Shown here in pieces: positions 18,487-28,172 of a stretch of 64,000 bases of DNA. The DNA lies in assembly GCF_019132875.1 (NCBI RefSeq), contig NZ_JAHSPF010000006.1, positions 186,001 to 250,000 on the forward strand, in the 5' to 3' direction. Each line of letters begins with the position of its first letter. Within the stretch, counting starts at the first letter, position 1. The position numbers and the translations under genes are program-made. The stretch comes from Erwinia phyllosphaerae (GTDB taxonomy: Bacteria; Pseudomonadota; Gammaproteobacteria; Enterobacterales; Enterobacteriaceae). A model generated the notes under the pieces. The model was not told the DNA's origin, made no database searches, and saw only the letters and a program-made list of their open reading frames with translations.

Positions 18487-19149
18487 ATGAAAAAACGTTT
18501 AATTACGCTCGCTCTGGTTTTGAGCGGCACTCTTGCGGTGTCCGGCTGTACCACTAATCCTTATACTGGCGAACGCCAGGCGGGCAAAGCCGGCATCGGC
18601 GCGGGCCTGGGCGCGGCGCTGGGCGCTGGCGTGGGCGTGCTCTCTTCGTCGAAAAAAGACCGTGGCAAAGGCGCGCTGATTGGCGCAGCGGCGGGTGCGG
18701 CGCTCGGCGGCGGCGCGGGCTACTATATGGATGTTCAGGAAGCCAAACTGCGCGATAAAATGCGTGGCACCGGCGTCAGCGTGACCCGCTCGGGCGACAA
18801 TATCATCCTGAATATGCCAAACAATGTAACTTTTGACAGCAGCAGCAGCACGCTGAAACCAGCAGGTGCCAACACGCTCAGCGGCGTGGCGATGGTGTTG
18901 AAAGAGTATCCGAAAACCGCCGTCAACATTGTGGGCTATACCGACAGCACCGGCAGCCGCCAGCTCAATATGACGCTGTCACAGCAGCGCGCCGACAGCG
19001 TAGGCAGCTCGCTGATTACCCAGGGCGTTGCGGCAGGCCGCATTCGCACCAGCGGTATGGGCCCGGCAAATCCTGTCGCTTCTAACAGTACCGCAGAAGG
19101 CAAAGCGCAGAACCGTCGCGTAGAAATTACGCTTAGCCCGCTACAGTAA
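18487..19149 (+). CDS. yiaD: OmpA-family outer-membrane lipoprotein YiaD
   Basis: The 220-residue precursor has a lipoprotein signal with lipobox VSGC (cysteine near residue 21), a glycine- and alanine-rich segment with two hydrophobic glycine-zipper stretches (about residues 35-80), and a C-terminal OmpA peptidoglycan-binding domain with NIVGYTDSTGS (about 142-152), LSQQRADSV and QNRRVEI. YiaD is an inner-leaflet outer-membrane lipoprotein that can suppress bamD defects in E. coli. Confidence 0.92.
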   Translation: MKKRLITLALVLSGTLAVSGCTTNPYTGERQAGKAGIGAGLGAALGAGVGVLSSSKKDRGKGALIGAAAGAALGGGAGYYMDVQEAKLRDKMRGTGVSVTRSGDNIILNMPNNVTFDSSSSTLKPAGANTLSGVAMVLKEYPKTAVNIVGYTDSTGSRQLNMTLSQQRADSVGSSLITQGVAAGRIRTSGMGPANPVASNSTAEGKAQNRRVEITLSPLQ

Positions 19150-19460
19150 GCATTTACGGCCTCACCTCACCAGGCGTGCTGCTGAGGCTGTTGCTCCAGG
19201 GCGCAGAAAACGCCCGCTCAGCCCGGACCGTTCATGGTCCGGGCTGCTTTATACCGCGCTCGTCTGATTTTGCCTTTCTGCTGATTTGATTTCTCCCCTC
19301 TTTTTAGCTTTCTGCTCTGTTAACCCCGGCTGGCGGTGTGCGGACCTGTACTTATGCTTTATGATGGCGCGATCCGCTGTCGATCATGACAACCGGCCTG
19401 ACCATCGGGCCCGCTAATGATCAAAGCCACGCTTATTTTTTTACTCGTTCAAGGATCGCC
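19150..19460. other. Intergenic region between yiaD and ptxS
   Basis: The first 100 bases hold the yiaD terminator. The remainder should contain the ptxS promoter; I see no clear hexamers or operator there. In-frame codons upstream of 19461 lack a ribosome site. Confidence 0.5.
19220..19245 (+). terminator. Terminator after yiaD
   Basis: A perfect 10-bp stem AGCCCGGACC/GGTCCGGGCT with a six-base loop is followed by GCTTTAT, a short T stretch. Confidence 0.7.
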
Positions 19461-20483
19461 ATGAACCGCCAGGCCGCACGCGCGACTATCAGCGACGTTG
19501 CCAAAGCAGCAAAAACCGGTAAAACCAGCGTTTCTCGTTACCTCAACGGCGAGCAACATCTTTTGTCCGCTGATTTAAAACAGCGCATTGAAACGGCTAT
19601 CGCGGCGCTGAACTATCGTCCCAGCCAGATGGCGCGCGGGCTGAAACGCGGACGCACAAGGTTGATTGGGCTGATCATTGCGGATATCACCAACCCCTAT
19701 TCCGTTGACGTGATGTGCGGCATTGAAGCGGCGTGCCGTACGCGGGGCTTTACGCTGCTAATGTGTAACACCAATAACGAGGTGGATCAGGAGCAGCATT
19801 ACCTGAATTTATTAAGCAGCTATCAGGTAGAGGGCATCGTGGTCAATGCCGTGGGCATGCGTGAAGAAGCGCTAAGCCACCTGCAGCAATCTCTGCTGCC
19901 AATGGTGTTGATTGACCGTAAAATTCCCGATTTCGCCTGCGATGTGGTAGGGCTGAACAACAAGGAAGCGGCAAGCCTGGTTACGCGTCATCTGATGGAT
20001 CAGGGCTTTGAGTCGGTGCTGTTTGTTACCGAGCCGCTCGGCACCGTTAATACCCGGCACGAGCGTCTACAGGCATTTAAAGAGATCATGACGGCTTATC
20101 CGCAGCGGCACGCTGAACAGGCTGAAGTGAAGCTGAACGACGTGCAGCGGCTGGATGAACTGCTCCAGGATTTTTATCAGCGCCAGCGCGATCGGCGTGC
20201 GGCGGTGCTGGTGGTAAACGGTGCGCTAACGCTTCAGGTTACGCGCGCCATGAAGCGCCTTGGCCTCGACTGGGGCAAAGAGCTGGGCCTGCTGGGGTTT
20301 GATGAGCTGGAATGGGCAGAGCTGGCTGGCGGCGGTATTACCACGCTGAAGCAGCCTACCCGCCAGATCGGCTATGCCGCGCTGGAGCAGGTTATTCGCC
20401 GTATTGAAGGCGACGAAGCGCCGCCGCTCGAGCAGGTTTTCTCTGGTGAACTGATTGTGCGGGGATCGACGAAATTCGCCTGA
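19461..20483 (+). CDS. ptxS: LacI-family repressor of 2-ketogluconate use (PtxS-like)
   Basis: This 340-residue LacI-family protein has a DNA-binding helix-turn-helix (TISDVAKAAKTGKTSVSRYL, residues 9-28) and hinge YRPSQMARGLKRGRTRLIG (about 52-70), nearly the same as in PtxS, then a sugar-binding domain. PtxS represses the kgu operon in Pseudomonas and is relieved by 2-ketogluconate. The identity rests on this hinge, the length and the downstream kguEKT genes. AAGGA precedes the ATG. A 14-bp palindrome ahead of kguE fits its operator. Confidence 0.85.
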   Translation: MNRQAARATISDVAKAAKTGKTSVSRYLNGEQHLLSADLKQRIETAIAALNYRPSQMARGLKRGRTRLIGLIIADITNPYSVDVMCGIEAACRTRGFTLLMCNTNNEVDQEQHYLNLLSSYQVEGIVVNAVGMREEALSHLQQSLLPMVLIDRKIPDFACDVVGLNNKEAASLVTRHLMDQGFESVLFVTEPLGTVNTRHERLQAFKEIMTAYPQRHAEQAEVKLNDVQRLDELLQDFYQRQRDRRAAVLVVNGALTLQVTRAMKRLGLDWGKELGLLGFDELEWAELAGGGITTLKQPTRQIGYAALEQVIRRIEGDEAPPLEQVFSGELIVRGSTKFA

Positions 20484-20604
20484 TTTAAGCCTGTAATCAG
20501 TAAAAAAAGCCCGTTTTCTCTCCCTTTCTCTTTTTCCAGTCACGGACAAAATAATTGTCCACACCGTGAGCGCGATCATAAAACCGCGCTCTCCCCCTTC
20601 CTAT

Positions 20605-20618
20605 TGGAACCGGTTCCA
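20605..20618. promoter_or_regulatory. PtxS-type operator upstream of kguE
   Basis: TGGAACCGGTTCCA is a perfect 14-bp palindrome, differing at one symmetrical pair from the known PtxS site TGAAACCGGTTTCA. It lies 42 bases before the kguE start. Confidence 0.8.
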
Positions 20619-20659
20619 TTTAACGTTTTTATAACGTCAGGGCGTCGCCCGGAGGAAAA

Positions 20660-21409
20660 GTGAAACCTGAAATAATTGTAGTGACGGCCGCCTATGGCCG
20701 CGACCGCCTTGATGAGCTGGGTGGACAGCAGGCCGTTGTGCCGATGATTGCCGCCGCAGGCGCGGACGGCGTGGAGATTCGCCGTGAACTGTTTAACGAT
20801 GCGGAACTCAGCGATCTTGCCGCCCTGGGCAAAGTGATTGCCGATCACCGCCTTACCGCGTTTTATTCCGTACCGGAAGCGCTGTTCGCGCCCGACGGCA
20901 CGCTGAATCCCAATCTGGATCGCCATTTTGCGGAAGCGGCGCAATTAAATGCCCAGCTACTAAAATATTCATTAGGCCATTATCAACAAGGTAGCAACTG
21001 GTCGGCGCTGCGTGAAAAGCTGGCCGCCCGGACGCTTTGTCTGGTGGTAGAAAACGATCAGACGGCATGTGGTCGCCTGGCCGCGCTGGAAAACTATTTT
21101 CATCAGCATAGCGAAACGCGCGTCGGCAACGGCATGACTTTCGATATGGGCAACTGGCTGTGGACGGGCGACAGTCCAACGGCGGCGGCGGCGCGGCTGG
21201 CCGATTTTGTCAGTTATATCCACGTAAAAGCGGTAGCGCCGATGGGCGATAGCTGGCGGGCAGTGGCGCTGGATGACGCCGACAGCCTGTGGCGCGAAAC
21301 CCTGGCGCTGTTGCCCGCTGGCGTACCGCGCGGCATCGAGTTCCCGCTGGAAGGCGAAGATCTTGTCGCCGTTACGCGCCACTATGTCGAACTGCTTTCA
21401 GAGGTATAA
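20660..21409 (+). CDS. kguE: KguE, sugar isomerase/epimerase-like protein
   Basis: This 249-residue protein has the TIM-barrel fold of xylose-isomerase-like epimerases (AP endonuclease family 2), with DGVEIRRELF near residue 37, LVVENDQTA near residue 131 and FDMGNW near residue 160 as candidate metal-site segments. KguE is the first gene of the 2-ketogluconate operon of pseudomonads; its exact reaction is not settled. It starts with GTG after a strong GGAGG, and the gap to kguK is three bases. Confidence 0.82.
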   Translation: MKPEIIVVTAAYGRDRLDELGGQQAVVPMIAAAGADGVEIRRELFNDAELSDLAALGKVIADHRLTAFYSVPEALFAPDGTLNPNLDRHFAEAAQLNAQLLKYSLGHYQQGSNWSALREKLAARTLCLVVENDQTACGRLAALENYFHQHSETRVGNGMTFDMGNWLWTGDSPTAAAARLADFVSYIHVKAVAPMGDSWRAVALDDADSLWRETLALLPAGVPRGIEFPLEGEDLVAVTRHYVELLSEV

Positions 21410-21412
21410 ACC

Positions 21413-22366
21413 ATGACCATCCATGAAAACGGCACGCTGGATGCGGTCACCATCGGCGAAGCAATGGCGATGTTTATTGCCAGCGATACGGGTGACCTGG
21501 CGGCGGCAGAGCACTTTACCAAACGCATTGCCGGAGCCGAGCTAAACGTGGCTATCGGCCTGGCGCGGCTCGGGCTAAAAGTGGGCTGGGTCAGCCGGGT
21601 AGGCAATGACTCTTTTGGCCGCTTTACTCGCCAGCAGCTGGAAAAAGAGGGCGTCGATAGCCGTCAGGTGACGACCGACCCGCAATACCCTACTGGTTTT
21701 CAACTGAAATCCCGCGTGGAGGACGGTTCCGATCCGCTGGTGGAGTACTTTCGCAAAGGCTCGGCGGCAAGCCATCTTTCCATTGAAGATTTTAATCGCG
21801 ACTATTTTGGCGCGGCGCGGCACCTGCATTTAAGCGGCGTTGCGGCCGCGATCTCCGACAGCTCGCTGGCGTTAGCAAAACATGCGGCGCAGGAGATGAA
21901 GCGGATGGGTAAAACTCTCTCTTTCGATCCTAATCTGCGCCCGGTGCTCTGGTCGAGCGAACGGGAAATGGTCACGCAGCTGAATACGCTGGCGGGCTTT
22001 GCCGACTGGGTATTGCCGGGCATCAGCGAGGGCAAAATACTCACGGGCCATAGCCAGCCGGAAGCGATCGCCGATTTCTATCTGGCGATGGGTGTTAAAG
22101 CGGTAATTATTAAAACGGGCTGCGAAGGCGCCTGGTTTAAAACCGCCGAGGGTGAAAAAGGTCTGGTGGCCGCGATCCAGACTGCCAACGTGGTGGATAC
22201 CGTCGGCGCGGGCGATGGCTTTGCCGTAGGCGTGATCAGCGCTCTACTGGAAGGTAAAACGCTGCCGCAGGCGATTAAGCGCGGCAATAAAATCGGCTCG
22301 CTGGCTATTCAGGTGAGCGGCGACAGCGAAGGCTTACCCACGCGCGAAAAGCTGGGTGATTTCTGA
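21413..22366 (+). CDS. kguK: 2-dehydro-3-... PfkB-type 2-ketogluconate kinase
   Basis: This 317-residue PfkB/ribokinase-family sugar kinase is assigned as KguK, which phosphorylates 2-ketogluconate to 2-keto-6-phosphogluconate in the cytosol. Visible motifs are GAELNVAIGLARLGLKVGWVSRVG (start of this at about residue 38, shortened here to GAELNVAIGLARLG), and the C-terminal signature VVDTVGAGDGFAVG (about residues 261-274) with the catalytic aspartate. KDG kinase (KdgK) is a close relative, so sequence alone does not fully separate them; the neighbours kguE, kguT and ptxS favour KguK. Confidence 0.83.
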   Translation: MTIHENGTLDAVTIGEAMAMFIASDTGDLAAAEHFTKRIAGAELNVAIGLARLGLKVGWVSRVGNDSFGRFTRQQLEKEGVDSRQVTTDPQYPTGFQLKSRVEDGSDPLVEYFRKGSAASHLSIEDFNRDYFGAARHLHLSGVAAAISDSSLALAKHAAQEMKRMGKTLSFDPNLRPVLWSSEREMVTQLNTLAGFADWVLPGISEGKILTGHSQPEAIADFYLAMGVKAVIIKTGCEGAWFKTAEGEKGLVAAIQTANVVDTVGAGDGFAVGVISALLEGKTLPQAIKRGNKIGSLAIQVSGDSEGLPTREKLGDF

Positions 22367-22503
22367 CGCTGAGCCAGCAATGGGGCACGCCCCGCAACGT
22401 TCTTAACAAGAAACGCCAGGTATTTCCGTTCCTGACCCAACCATAACGAGCCGCAACGTACCCTACAGTAAGAGTGCGGCCGCCGCCAACAGAGGAAGAG
22501 ATG

Positions 22504-23787
22504 ATGAACGAGCAAAAAATCGCGCCTAAACGCTGGTGGTATATCATGCCCATCGTGTTTATCACCTATAGCCTGGCGTACCTTGACCGGGCCAATTTTA
22601 GCTTCGCCTCCGCCGCCGGTATCAATACTGATTTAGGCATCACGCACGGCATGTCGTCGCTGCTGGGCGCCCTGTTCTTTCTCGGCTACTTCTTTTTTCA
22701 AATCCCCGGCGCGATTTATGCCGAACGCCGTAGCGTTAAAAAACTGGTTTTTGTCTGCCTGGTGCTGTGGGGCGTTTGTGCTTCGCTGACCGGCATGGTC
22801 AGCAATGTTGCCATGCTGGCGGTTATCCGCTTTGTGCTTGGCGTGGTGGAAGCGGCGGTGATGCCTGCCATGCTGATCTATATCAGCAACTGGTTTACCA
22901 AATCAGAACGCTCGCGCGCCAATACCTTCCTGATTTTAGGTAACCCGGTGACGGTGCTGTGGATGTCCGTGGTGTCCGGCTATCTGATTAACGCCTTCGG
23001 CTGGCGAGAAATGTTTATTTTCGAAGGGATTCCGGCGGTAATCTGGGCCGTGGCCTGGTGGTTTATGGTGCAGGATAAGCCCGCCCAGGCCAAATGGCTG
23101 AGCGAAGATGAAAAAGCCGCGCTGCAGGCGCAGTTACAGAAAGAGCAGGAAAATATCAAAGCGGTGCGCAACTACAGCGAAGCCTTCCGTTCGCGCAACG
23201 TGATTATTCTTTGCATCCAGTTCTTTACCTGGAGTATTGGCGTATACGGCTTTGTGCTCTGGCTGCCGTCTATCCTGCGTAATAGCATGCAGATGGGCAT
23301 GGTAGAAGCAGGCTGGCTCTCTGCCGTACCCTATCTGGCCGCGACCGTGGCGATGATCCTCGCTTCCTGGGCTTCCGATAAGTTACAGAACCGCAAACTC
23401 TTTGTCTGGCCGCTGCTGTTAATTGGCGCGCTGGCATTTTTAGGCTCTTATCTGGTGGGCGCGCACAGCTTCTGGCTGTCGTTCAGCCTGCTGGTGCTGG
23501 CCGGTGCGGCAATGTATGCGCCCTATGGCCCGTTCTTTGCCATTATTCCAGAGATGCTGCCGCGTAACGTGGCGGGCGGCGCGATGGCGCTTATCAACGC
23601 GATGGGCGCGCTGGGCTCTTTCCTCGGCTCCTGGGTAGTGGGTTATTTGAACGGCGCCACCGGCAGTCCTTCAGCTTCGTATATCTTTATGGGGGCATCG
23701 CTGCTTATTTCGGCCTGGCTAACGCTGATTGTAAAGCCCGCAGCCAATGAGCAGCCTCCGATGCCGCATGGCGCTAAACACGCTTAA
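22504..23787 (+). CDS. kguT: MFS 2-ketogluconate transporter (KguT)
   Basis: This protein of about 427 residues has 12 predicted membrane helices and belongs to the anion:cation symporter branch of the major facilitator superfamily, as shown by YLDRANFSFA (about residues 23-32) and the loop between helices 2 and 3. In the kgu cluster it would import 2-ketogluconate with protons. Two ATG codons stand in tandem (22501 and 22504); the second is seven bases from AGGA and was chosen. A terminator follows directly after the stop. Confidence 0.85.
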   Translation: MNEQKIAPKRWWYIMPIVFITYSLAYLDRANFSFASAAGINTDLGITHGMSSLLGALFFLGYFFFQIPGAIYAERRSVKKLVFVCLVLWGVCASLTGMVSNVAMLAVIRFVLGVVEAAVMPAMLIYISNWFTKSERSRANTFLILGNPVTVLWMSVVSGYLINAFGWREMFIFEGIPAVIWAVAWWFMVQDKPAQAKWLSEDEKAALQAQLQKEQENIKAVRNYSEAFRSRNVIILCIQFFTWSIGVYGFVLWLPSILRNSMQMGMVEAGWLSAVPYLAATVAMILASWASDKLQNRKLFVWPLLLIGALAFLGSYLVGAHSFWLSFSLLVLAGAAMYAPYGPFFAIIPEMLPRNVAGGAMALINAMGALGSFLGSWVVGYLNGATGSPSASYIFMGASLLISAWLTLIVKPAANEQPPMPHGAKHA

Positions 23788-23791
23788 TACG

Positions 23792-23814
23792 ACGGGCCAG
23801 CCGGCCCGTTTTTT
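23792..23814 (+). terminator. Terminator between kguT and ghrB
   Basis: The stem ACGGGCC/GGCCCGT with a four-base loop is followed by six T. It lies five bases after kguT and 20 bases before the ghrB start, so ghrB needs read-through or its own start site. Confidence 0.82.
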
Positions 23815-23834
23815 AACGAAACAGGGAGACAAGA

Positions 23835-24809
23835 ATGAAACCATCTGTGGTGCTGTATAAATCGCTGCCGCAAGATCTGCGTTCGCAACTGGATGAGCAT
23901 TTCAACGTCACCGAAATCAAAGGGCTGACGCCGGAAACCCTGAGCGAACACGCCGAGGCTTTCCAGCAGGCCGAAGGCATTTTAGGTTCTGGCGGCAAAG
24001 TCGATGCCGAATTTCTGCAAAAAGCGCCAAAGCTGCGCGTCGCCTCTTCCGTGTCGGTAGGCGTCGATAATTTTGATATCAAGGCGCTGAGCGAACGCGG
24101 CGTGCTGCTGATGCATACGCCTACCGTGCTGACCGAAACCGTTGCCGATACCATGATGGCGCTGGTACTGACCAGCGCCCGTCGCGTGGTGGAATCTGCT
24201 GAGCGCGTGAAGCAAGGCGAATGGCAAGGCAGTATTGGCGCTGACTGGTTTGGGACGGACGTGCACCATAAGAAAATGGGTATCCTCGGCATGGGCCGCA
24301 TCGGCCTGGCGCTGGCGCAGCGCGCGCATCTTGGCTTTAGCATGCCCATTCTCTACAACGCCCGCTCGCAGCATAAAGAAGCGGAGCAGCGTTTTGACGC
24401 GCAGTACTGCGATCTGGATACGCTGCTGAAAGAATCTGACTTTTTATGTATCAGCCTGCCGCTGACCGAGCAGACGCATCACCTGATTGGCCGTGAAGAG
24501 CTGGCGAAAATGAAAAAGTCGGCGGTGCTGATTAACGCAGGACGCGGCCCGGTGGTTGACGAACAGGCGCTGATTGCGGCACTCAAAGAAGGCACTATTC
24601 ACGCTGCCGGTCTGGACGTCTTTGAAAAAGAGCCGCTGCCAAAAGATTCACCGCTGCTGACCATGCCTAACGTGGTGGCGCTGCCGCACATTGGTTCTGC
24701 CACGCATGAAACCCGTTACGGTATGGCAAAAGACGCCGTAGAAAACCTGATTGCCGCCCTGAACGGTAACGTGGAGAAAAACTGCGTTAATCCGGAAATA
24801 GCGAAGTAA
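23835..24809 (+). CDS. ghrB: Glyoxylate/hydroxypyruvate/2-ketogluconate reductase (GhrB, KguD)
   Basis: This 324-residue NAD(P)H-dependent D-2-hydroxyacid dehydrogenase has the length of E. coli GhrB and aligns along its whole length. [10 protein letters not shown]-like GILGMGRIG (about residues 151-159) is the nucleotide-binding glycine motif; [21 protein letters not shown] and LPHIGSAT supply the catalytic arginine, glutamate and histidine. GhrB reduces glyoxylate, hydroxypyruvate and 2-ketogluconates. Next to kguEKT it can act as KguD, reducing 2-keto-6-phosphogluconate to 6-phosphogluconate. In E. coli ghrB follows yiaD, so this copy may be the ancestral ghrB adopted by the kgu cluster. 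Confidence 0.93.
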   Translation: MKPSVVLYKSLPQDLRSQLDEHFNVTEIKGLTPETLSEHAEAFQQAEGILGSGGKVDAEFLQKAPKLRVASSVSVGVDNFDIKALSERGVLLMHTPTVLTETVADTMMALVLTSARRVVESAERVKQGEWQGSIGADWFGTDVHHKKMGILGMGRIGLALAQRAHLGFSMPILYNARSQHKEAEQRFDAQYCDLDTLLKESDFLCISLPLTEQTHHLIGREELAKMKKSAVLINAGRGPVVDEQALIAALKEGTIHAAGLDVFEKEPLPKDSPLLTMPNVVALPHIGSATHETRYGMAKDAVENLIAALNGNVEKNCVNPEIAK

Positions 24810-24815
24810 CGTTTT

Positions 24816-24850
24816 GGCCTGGTTTTGTTCACGGAACCGGGCCGTTTTAT
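24816..24850 (+). terminator. Terminator after ghrB
   Basis: The stem GGCCTGGTT/AACCGGGCC (24816-24824 and 24835-24843, one G-T pair) is followed by GTTTTAT. Confidence 0.7.
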
Positions 24851-25401
24851 GCCTCAACCCCGACCGCAGTTTCCCGTAAAAATTCCCTTCCCTGCCTCAA
24901 CAGGCGCTAAACAAACCCAAATAACTCCAGATAATGCCAAATGGATAATGTTATAGCGATTATATTCCGCTGTGAAATTATCCTCGCAGTTTACTTAAAC
25001 AAAAAATAAACAGCGATCTGAATATTAACCCTCATAAAGATAAATTAACTTCATTGTAAATAAATTGTTTACTTCAAAAAAAGAAAAATAACCTTCCTGA
25101 TATATTACTGTTATTTACAGAGCCAGCACAATTTTGACGCCACATTGTATCAACTTAAGATTGTGATATAACTACGCCCCATTCAGAAACCTCTTTATCG
25201 GCATAGCCAGCGCCGAGGGGTTCATATTGCCAGTTAAAAATAACTCATTGATAAAAGGAGATAAACCTTCAAGAAACCGAAGCATTATTTTCTATTTCAA
25301 GGTCAGCAGATCGGAGTGAAAGTTTACTATTCACGGTAATCAACCTGAATAAAGACAGCACGCTCGCGCTGGCTACATTCACCCTTAATTAACCTGAAAA
25401 A
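24851..25401. other. AT-rich leader region of the inverse autotransporter gene
   Basis: This 550-base stretch is distinctly more AT-rich than the surrounding genes and holds no believable reading frame. A possible promoter is TTGACG (25134-25139) with TAAGAT (25156-25161), spacing 16. The transcript leader would then be over 200 bases. High AT content upstream of a surface adhesin is typical of H-NS-silenced acquired genes; this is inference. Confidence 0.5.
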
Positions 25402-28161
25402 ATGAATAGCAAACACAATAACAAACCGCAATGGTTATATCGCCTGACCTGGCTGACTATTGCCGTGCAAAGCGTTTTTCCCGTGACCTGTGCTTTAACT
25501 CCGGCGATGGCTGCCGCGCAACAGCATTTTTTAAACCGCTCTGACGATATTAATGCGCTGCAAACGCGGGTTTATACGCTCGCTCAGGGCGAAACCGTCA
25601 GTGACGTTGCCAAAAAATATCATATAAGCGTCGACGCGCTGCGTCAGCTAAATCAGCTGAGAACCTTTGCCCACGGCTTTGAGCGTTTGCAGGCCGGCGA
25701 CGAGCTGGATATTCCTCTCTCTCCTTTACCAAAAGTACAGTGGCGCGACGCTGAGGCTACCGATGCGCTTCAGCTAAAAACCGCGGGCCTGGCCGCACAG
25801 GCTGGCGCTTCGCTGGATAACCGTTCCGGTAATAGCAATGCTGCCGCTGCCGCGACCAATATCGCCGCTGGCGAAGCGGGCGCGCAGGCGCAACAGTGGC
25901 TGAGCCAGTTTGGTACGGCTCAGGTGCAGCTGGACAGCGACAAAAACTTTTCGCTCAAAAACTCCCGCTTCGATCTGCTGCTGCCTTTAAGCGATCGCAA
26001 AGACCGCCTTATTTTTACCCAGGGAAGCTTTCATCGTACGGACGATCGTAATCAGGCCAATCTGGGCTTGGGTATGCGCCATTTCGCCGATAACTTTATG
26101 ACCGGCGCGAATGCTTTTCTGGATTATGACCTTTCCCGCGATCATGCCCGTTCAGGGCTGGGCGTTGAATACTGGCGTGATTTTGTCAGGCTGGCGGCCA
26201 ATGGCTATATCCGTCTGACCAGCTGGAAGGATTCTAAAGATTTCTCGGGCTATGAAGAGCGCCCGGCTAACGGCTGGGATATTCGTAGCGAAGCGTTTCT
26301 GCCTGCCTGGCCACAGCTGGGCGCAAAGCTCAACTATGAACAATATTACGGTAACGAAGTCGCCCTGTTCGGCACCAACGACCGGCAGAAAAATCCCCAC
26401 GCTATCACCGCCGGCATTACTTTTACCCCTTTCCCACTGGTGACGCTGGAAGCCGAGCAGCGCCAGGGTAAAGCGGGCGAAAACGATACCCGGCTGGGTC
26501 TGACGCTTAACTATCAAATCGGTATGCCGTGGCAGAAACAGCTGGACAGCGATGCCGTCGCGACGCTGCGCAGCCTGGCCGGTAATCGCTACGATCTGGT
26601 TAATCGTAATAACGATATTATTCTGGATTACCGTAAAAACGAGGTCATCACGCTTCATGACGCGCGGCTTATTACCGGCTTTACCGGCGAGCAGAAAACG
26701 CTGAACGTTTCCGTAAACAGCAAATATGGTCTGGATCGTATTGAGTGGTCTGCCGCCTCGCTGCTGGCCAACGGCGGCAAGATTGTCGCCAACGGCCCGA
26801 CCGACTTTAGCATGGTGCTACCGAGCTGGCATAACGACGCCAGCGGCGTGAACACTTACACTATCAGCGGCGTCGCCATTGATAAAAGAGGCAACGTCTC
26901 GCGCCGGACGGAAACGCAGGTAACGGTGGCCGAAGCGACCATTAACGTCAGTAATAGCCTGTTGCTGCCTGCAAACAGCGAGCTGCCTGCCGACAATCAT
27001 TCACAGCAAACGCTGACCCTGACGTTGAAAGATAACCAGGGAAATCCTGTTGATATTGATGACAAAGAGATTAGCGTGGCGAAAAGCACGCGAGATGCTG
27101 ATAACGCAAAAATCACCGCCTTTACGCGTCAGCGCGTGGGAGTCTATAGCCTCGTGGTTACCGCAGGCACGCACCCGGAAACCTTAACGATTACGCCGAC
27201 CGCACGGAACATGACTTTCCCTTCTGCTACGGTAACGATTGGTGCCGACACGACCACGGCGCGCCTGGCCAGCCTCACCGTCGTTAACGATAACGTGGTA
27301 GCGGATGGCAAAGACAAGGATCGGGTAACCGCGACGGTAACCGACGCGCAGGGTAATCCGCTGGCGGGGCAAACCGTCAACTTTAGTGCCGATCATAGCG
27401 CTGCAATAGTGCATTCAGCGGTAACCAATGCTAAAGGCGAAGCGCAAGCAACAATTACCGACCTGAAATCTGGTGAAAGCACGGTAACGGCACGGCTGGG
27501 CAGCCAGCAAACGCAAAGCGCCAAAGTGCATTTTGTCGCGGGCAAGGTTACGCAGTTTGATCTGGAAGCCGTGGCCAGACTTAGCCACGTTGATACCAGC
27601 GCACCGCTTAATTTGTATGTCAGCGCGAAAGACGCTAACGGTAATCCCGTTACTGGCCGAGCGGTAACGATAAAGGCAAACGACGCCCATCTGCAGTTGC
27701 CGTCATCCGTCATGCTGAGGGATGGGGGCAACGCGATGTTCAGAGCTGGCAGCACCTATGCCGCACCTTTTTATGTGACGGGCTCAATTGATGGCCATTC
27801 CCGCACCGTTGAACTCGACTTTATTCCCGGCGAGGAAGTACTGAGCAATACCAGCTTTACTGCCGAGAACAAGAACGTTCCCGCAGATGGCGTGAGCGAA
27901 ATGAAGATAACATTTACCCCAAGGGATAAATTTAACAATCTGCTCAGCAATTCGAATTACGCTAACCACGCTAACGATGTGCATTTCGATCTGAGCGGCC
28001 TGCCCGGCAGTAAAATTGTCCGCTCCGCCTACGACAAAGGCGTCTATATCATCAAGCTGAGCTCAACACAGGCGGGTTCCGGCACCATTAAGGCGCAATA
28101 TAAAAACGCTAAAGTCATTAAGTCCTTAGACGTTTCGTTTACCCGGGCAGTAAAAAGGTAG
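25402..28161 (+). CDS. Intimin/invasin-like inverse autotransporter adhesin
   Basis: This 919-residue outer-membrane protein has the intimin/invasin order of domains: a signal peptide with an extended N-terminus (cleavage near AMAAAQ, residues 36-40), a periplasmic LysM domain (VYTLAQGETVSDVAKKYHIS, about 57-76), the inverse-autotransporter beta barrel (about 160-420, containing GANAFLDYDLSRDH and GVEYWRDF), and an extracellular passenger of immunoglobulin-like Big-1 repeats, one of which begins VVNDNVVADGKDKD (about 633). There is no C-type lectin tip, so it is nearer YeeJ-like proteins than intimin. The ATG lacks a good Shine-Dalgarno sequence. The binding partner is unknown. Confidence 0.88.
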   Translation: MNSKHNNKPQWLYRLTWLTIAVQSVFPVTCALTPAMAAAQQHFLNRSDDINALQTRVYTLAQGETVSDVAKKYHISVDALRQLNQLRTFAHGFERLQAGDELDIPLSPLPKVQWRDAEATDALQLKTAGLAAQAGASLDNRSGNSNAAAAATNIAAGEAGAQAQQWLSQFGTAQVQLDSDKNFSLKNSRFDLLLPLSDRKDRLIFTQGSFHRTDDRNQANLGLGMRHFADNFMTGANAFLDYDLSRDHARSGLGVEYWRDFVRLAANGYIRLTSWKDSKDFSGYEERPANGWDIRSEAFLPAWPQLGAKLNYEQYYGNEVALFGTNDRQKNPHAITAGITFTPFPLVTLEAEQRQGKAGENDTRLGLTLNYQIGMPWQKQLDSDAVATLRSLAGNRYDLVNRNNDIILDYRKNEVITLHDARLITGFTGEQKTLNVSVNSKYGLDRIEWSAASLLANGGKIVANGPTDFSMVLPSWHNDASGVNTYTISGVAIDKRGNVSRRTETQVTVAEATINVSNSLLLPANSELPADNHSQQTLTLTLKDNQGNPVDIDDKEISVAKSTRDADNAKITAFTRQRVGVYSLVVTAGTHPETLTITPTARNMTFPSATVTIGADTTTARLASLTVVNDNVVADGKDKDRVTATVTDAQGNPLAGQTVNFSADHSAAIVHSAVTNAKGEAQATITDLKSGESTVTARLGSQQTQSAKVHFVAGKVTQFDLEAVARLSHVDTSAPLNLYVSAKDANGNPVTGRAVTIKANDAHLQLPSSVMLRDGGNAMFRAGSTYAAPFYVTGSIDGHSRTVELDFIPGEEVLSNTSFTAENKNVPADGVSEMKITFTPRDKFNNLLSNSNYANHANDVHFDLSGLPGSKIVRSAYDKGVYIIKLSSTQAGSGTIKAQYKNAKVIKSLDVSFTRAVKR

Positions 28162-28172
28162 CAGCGCGAAAA

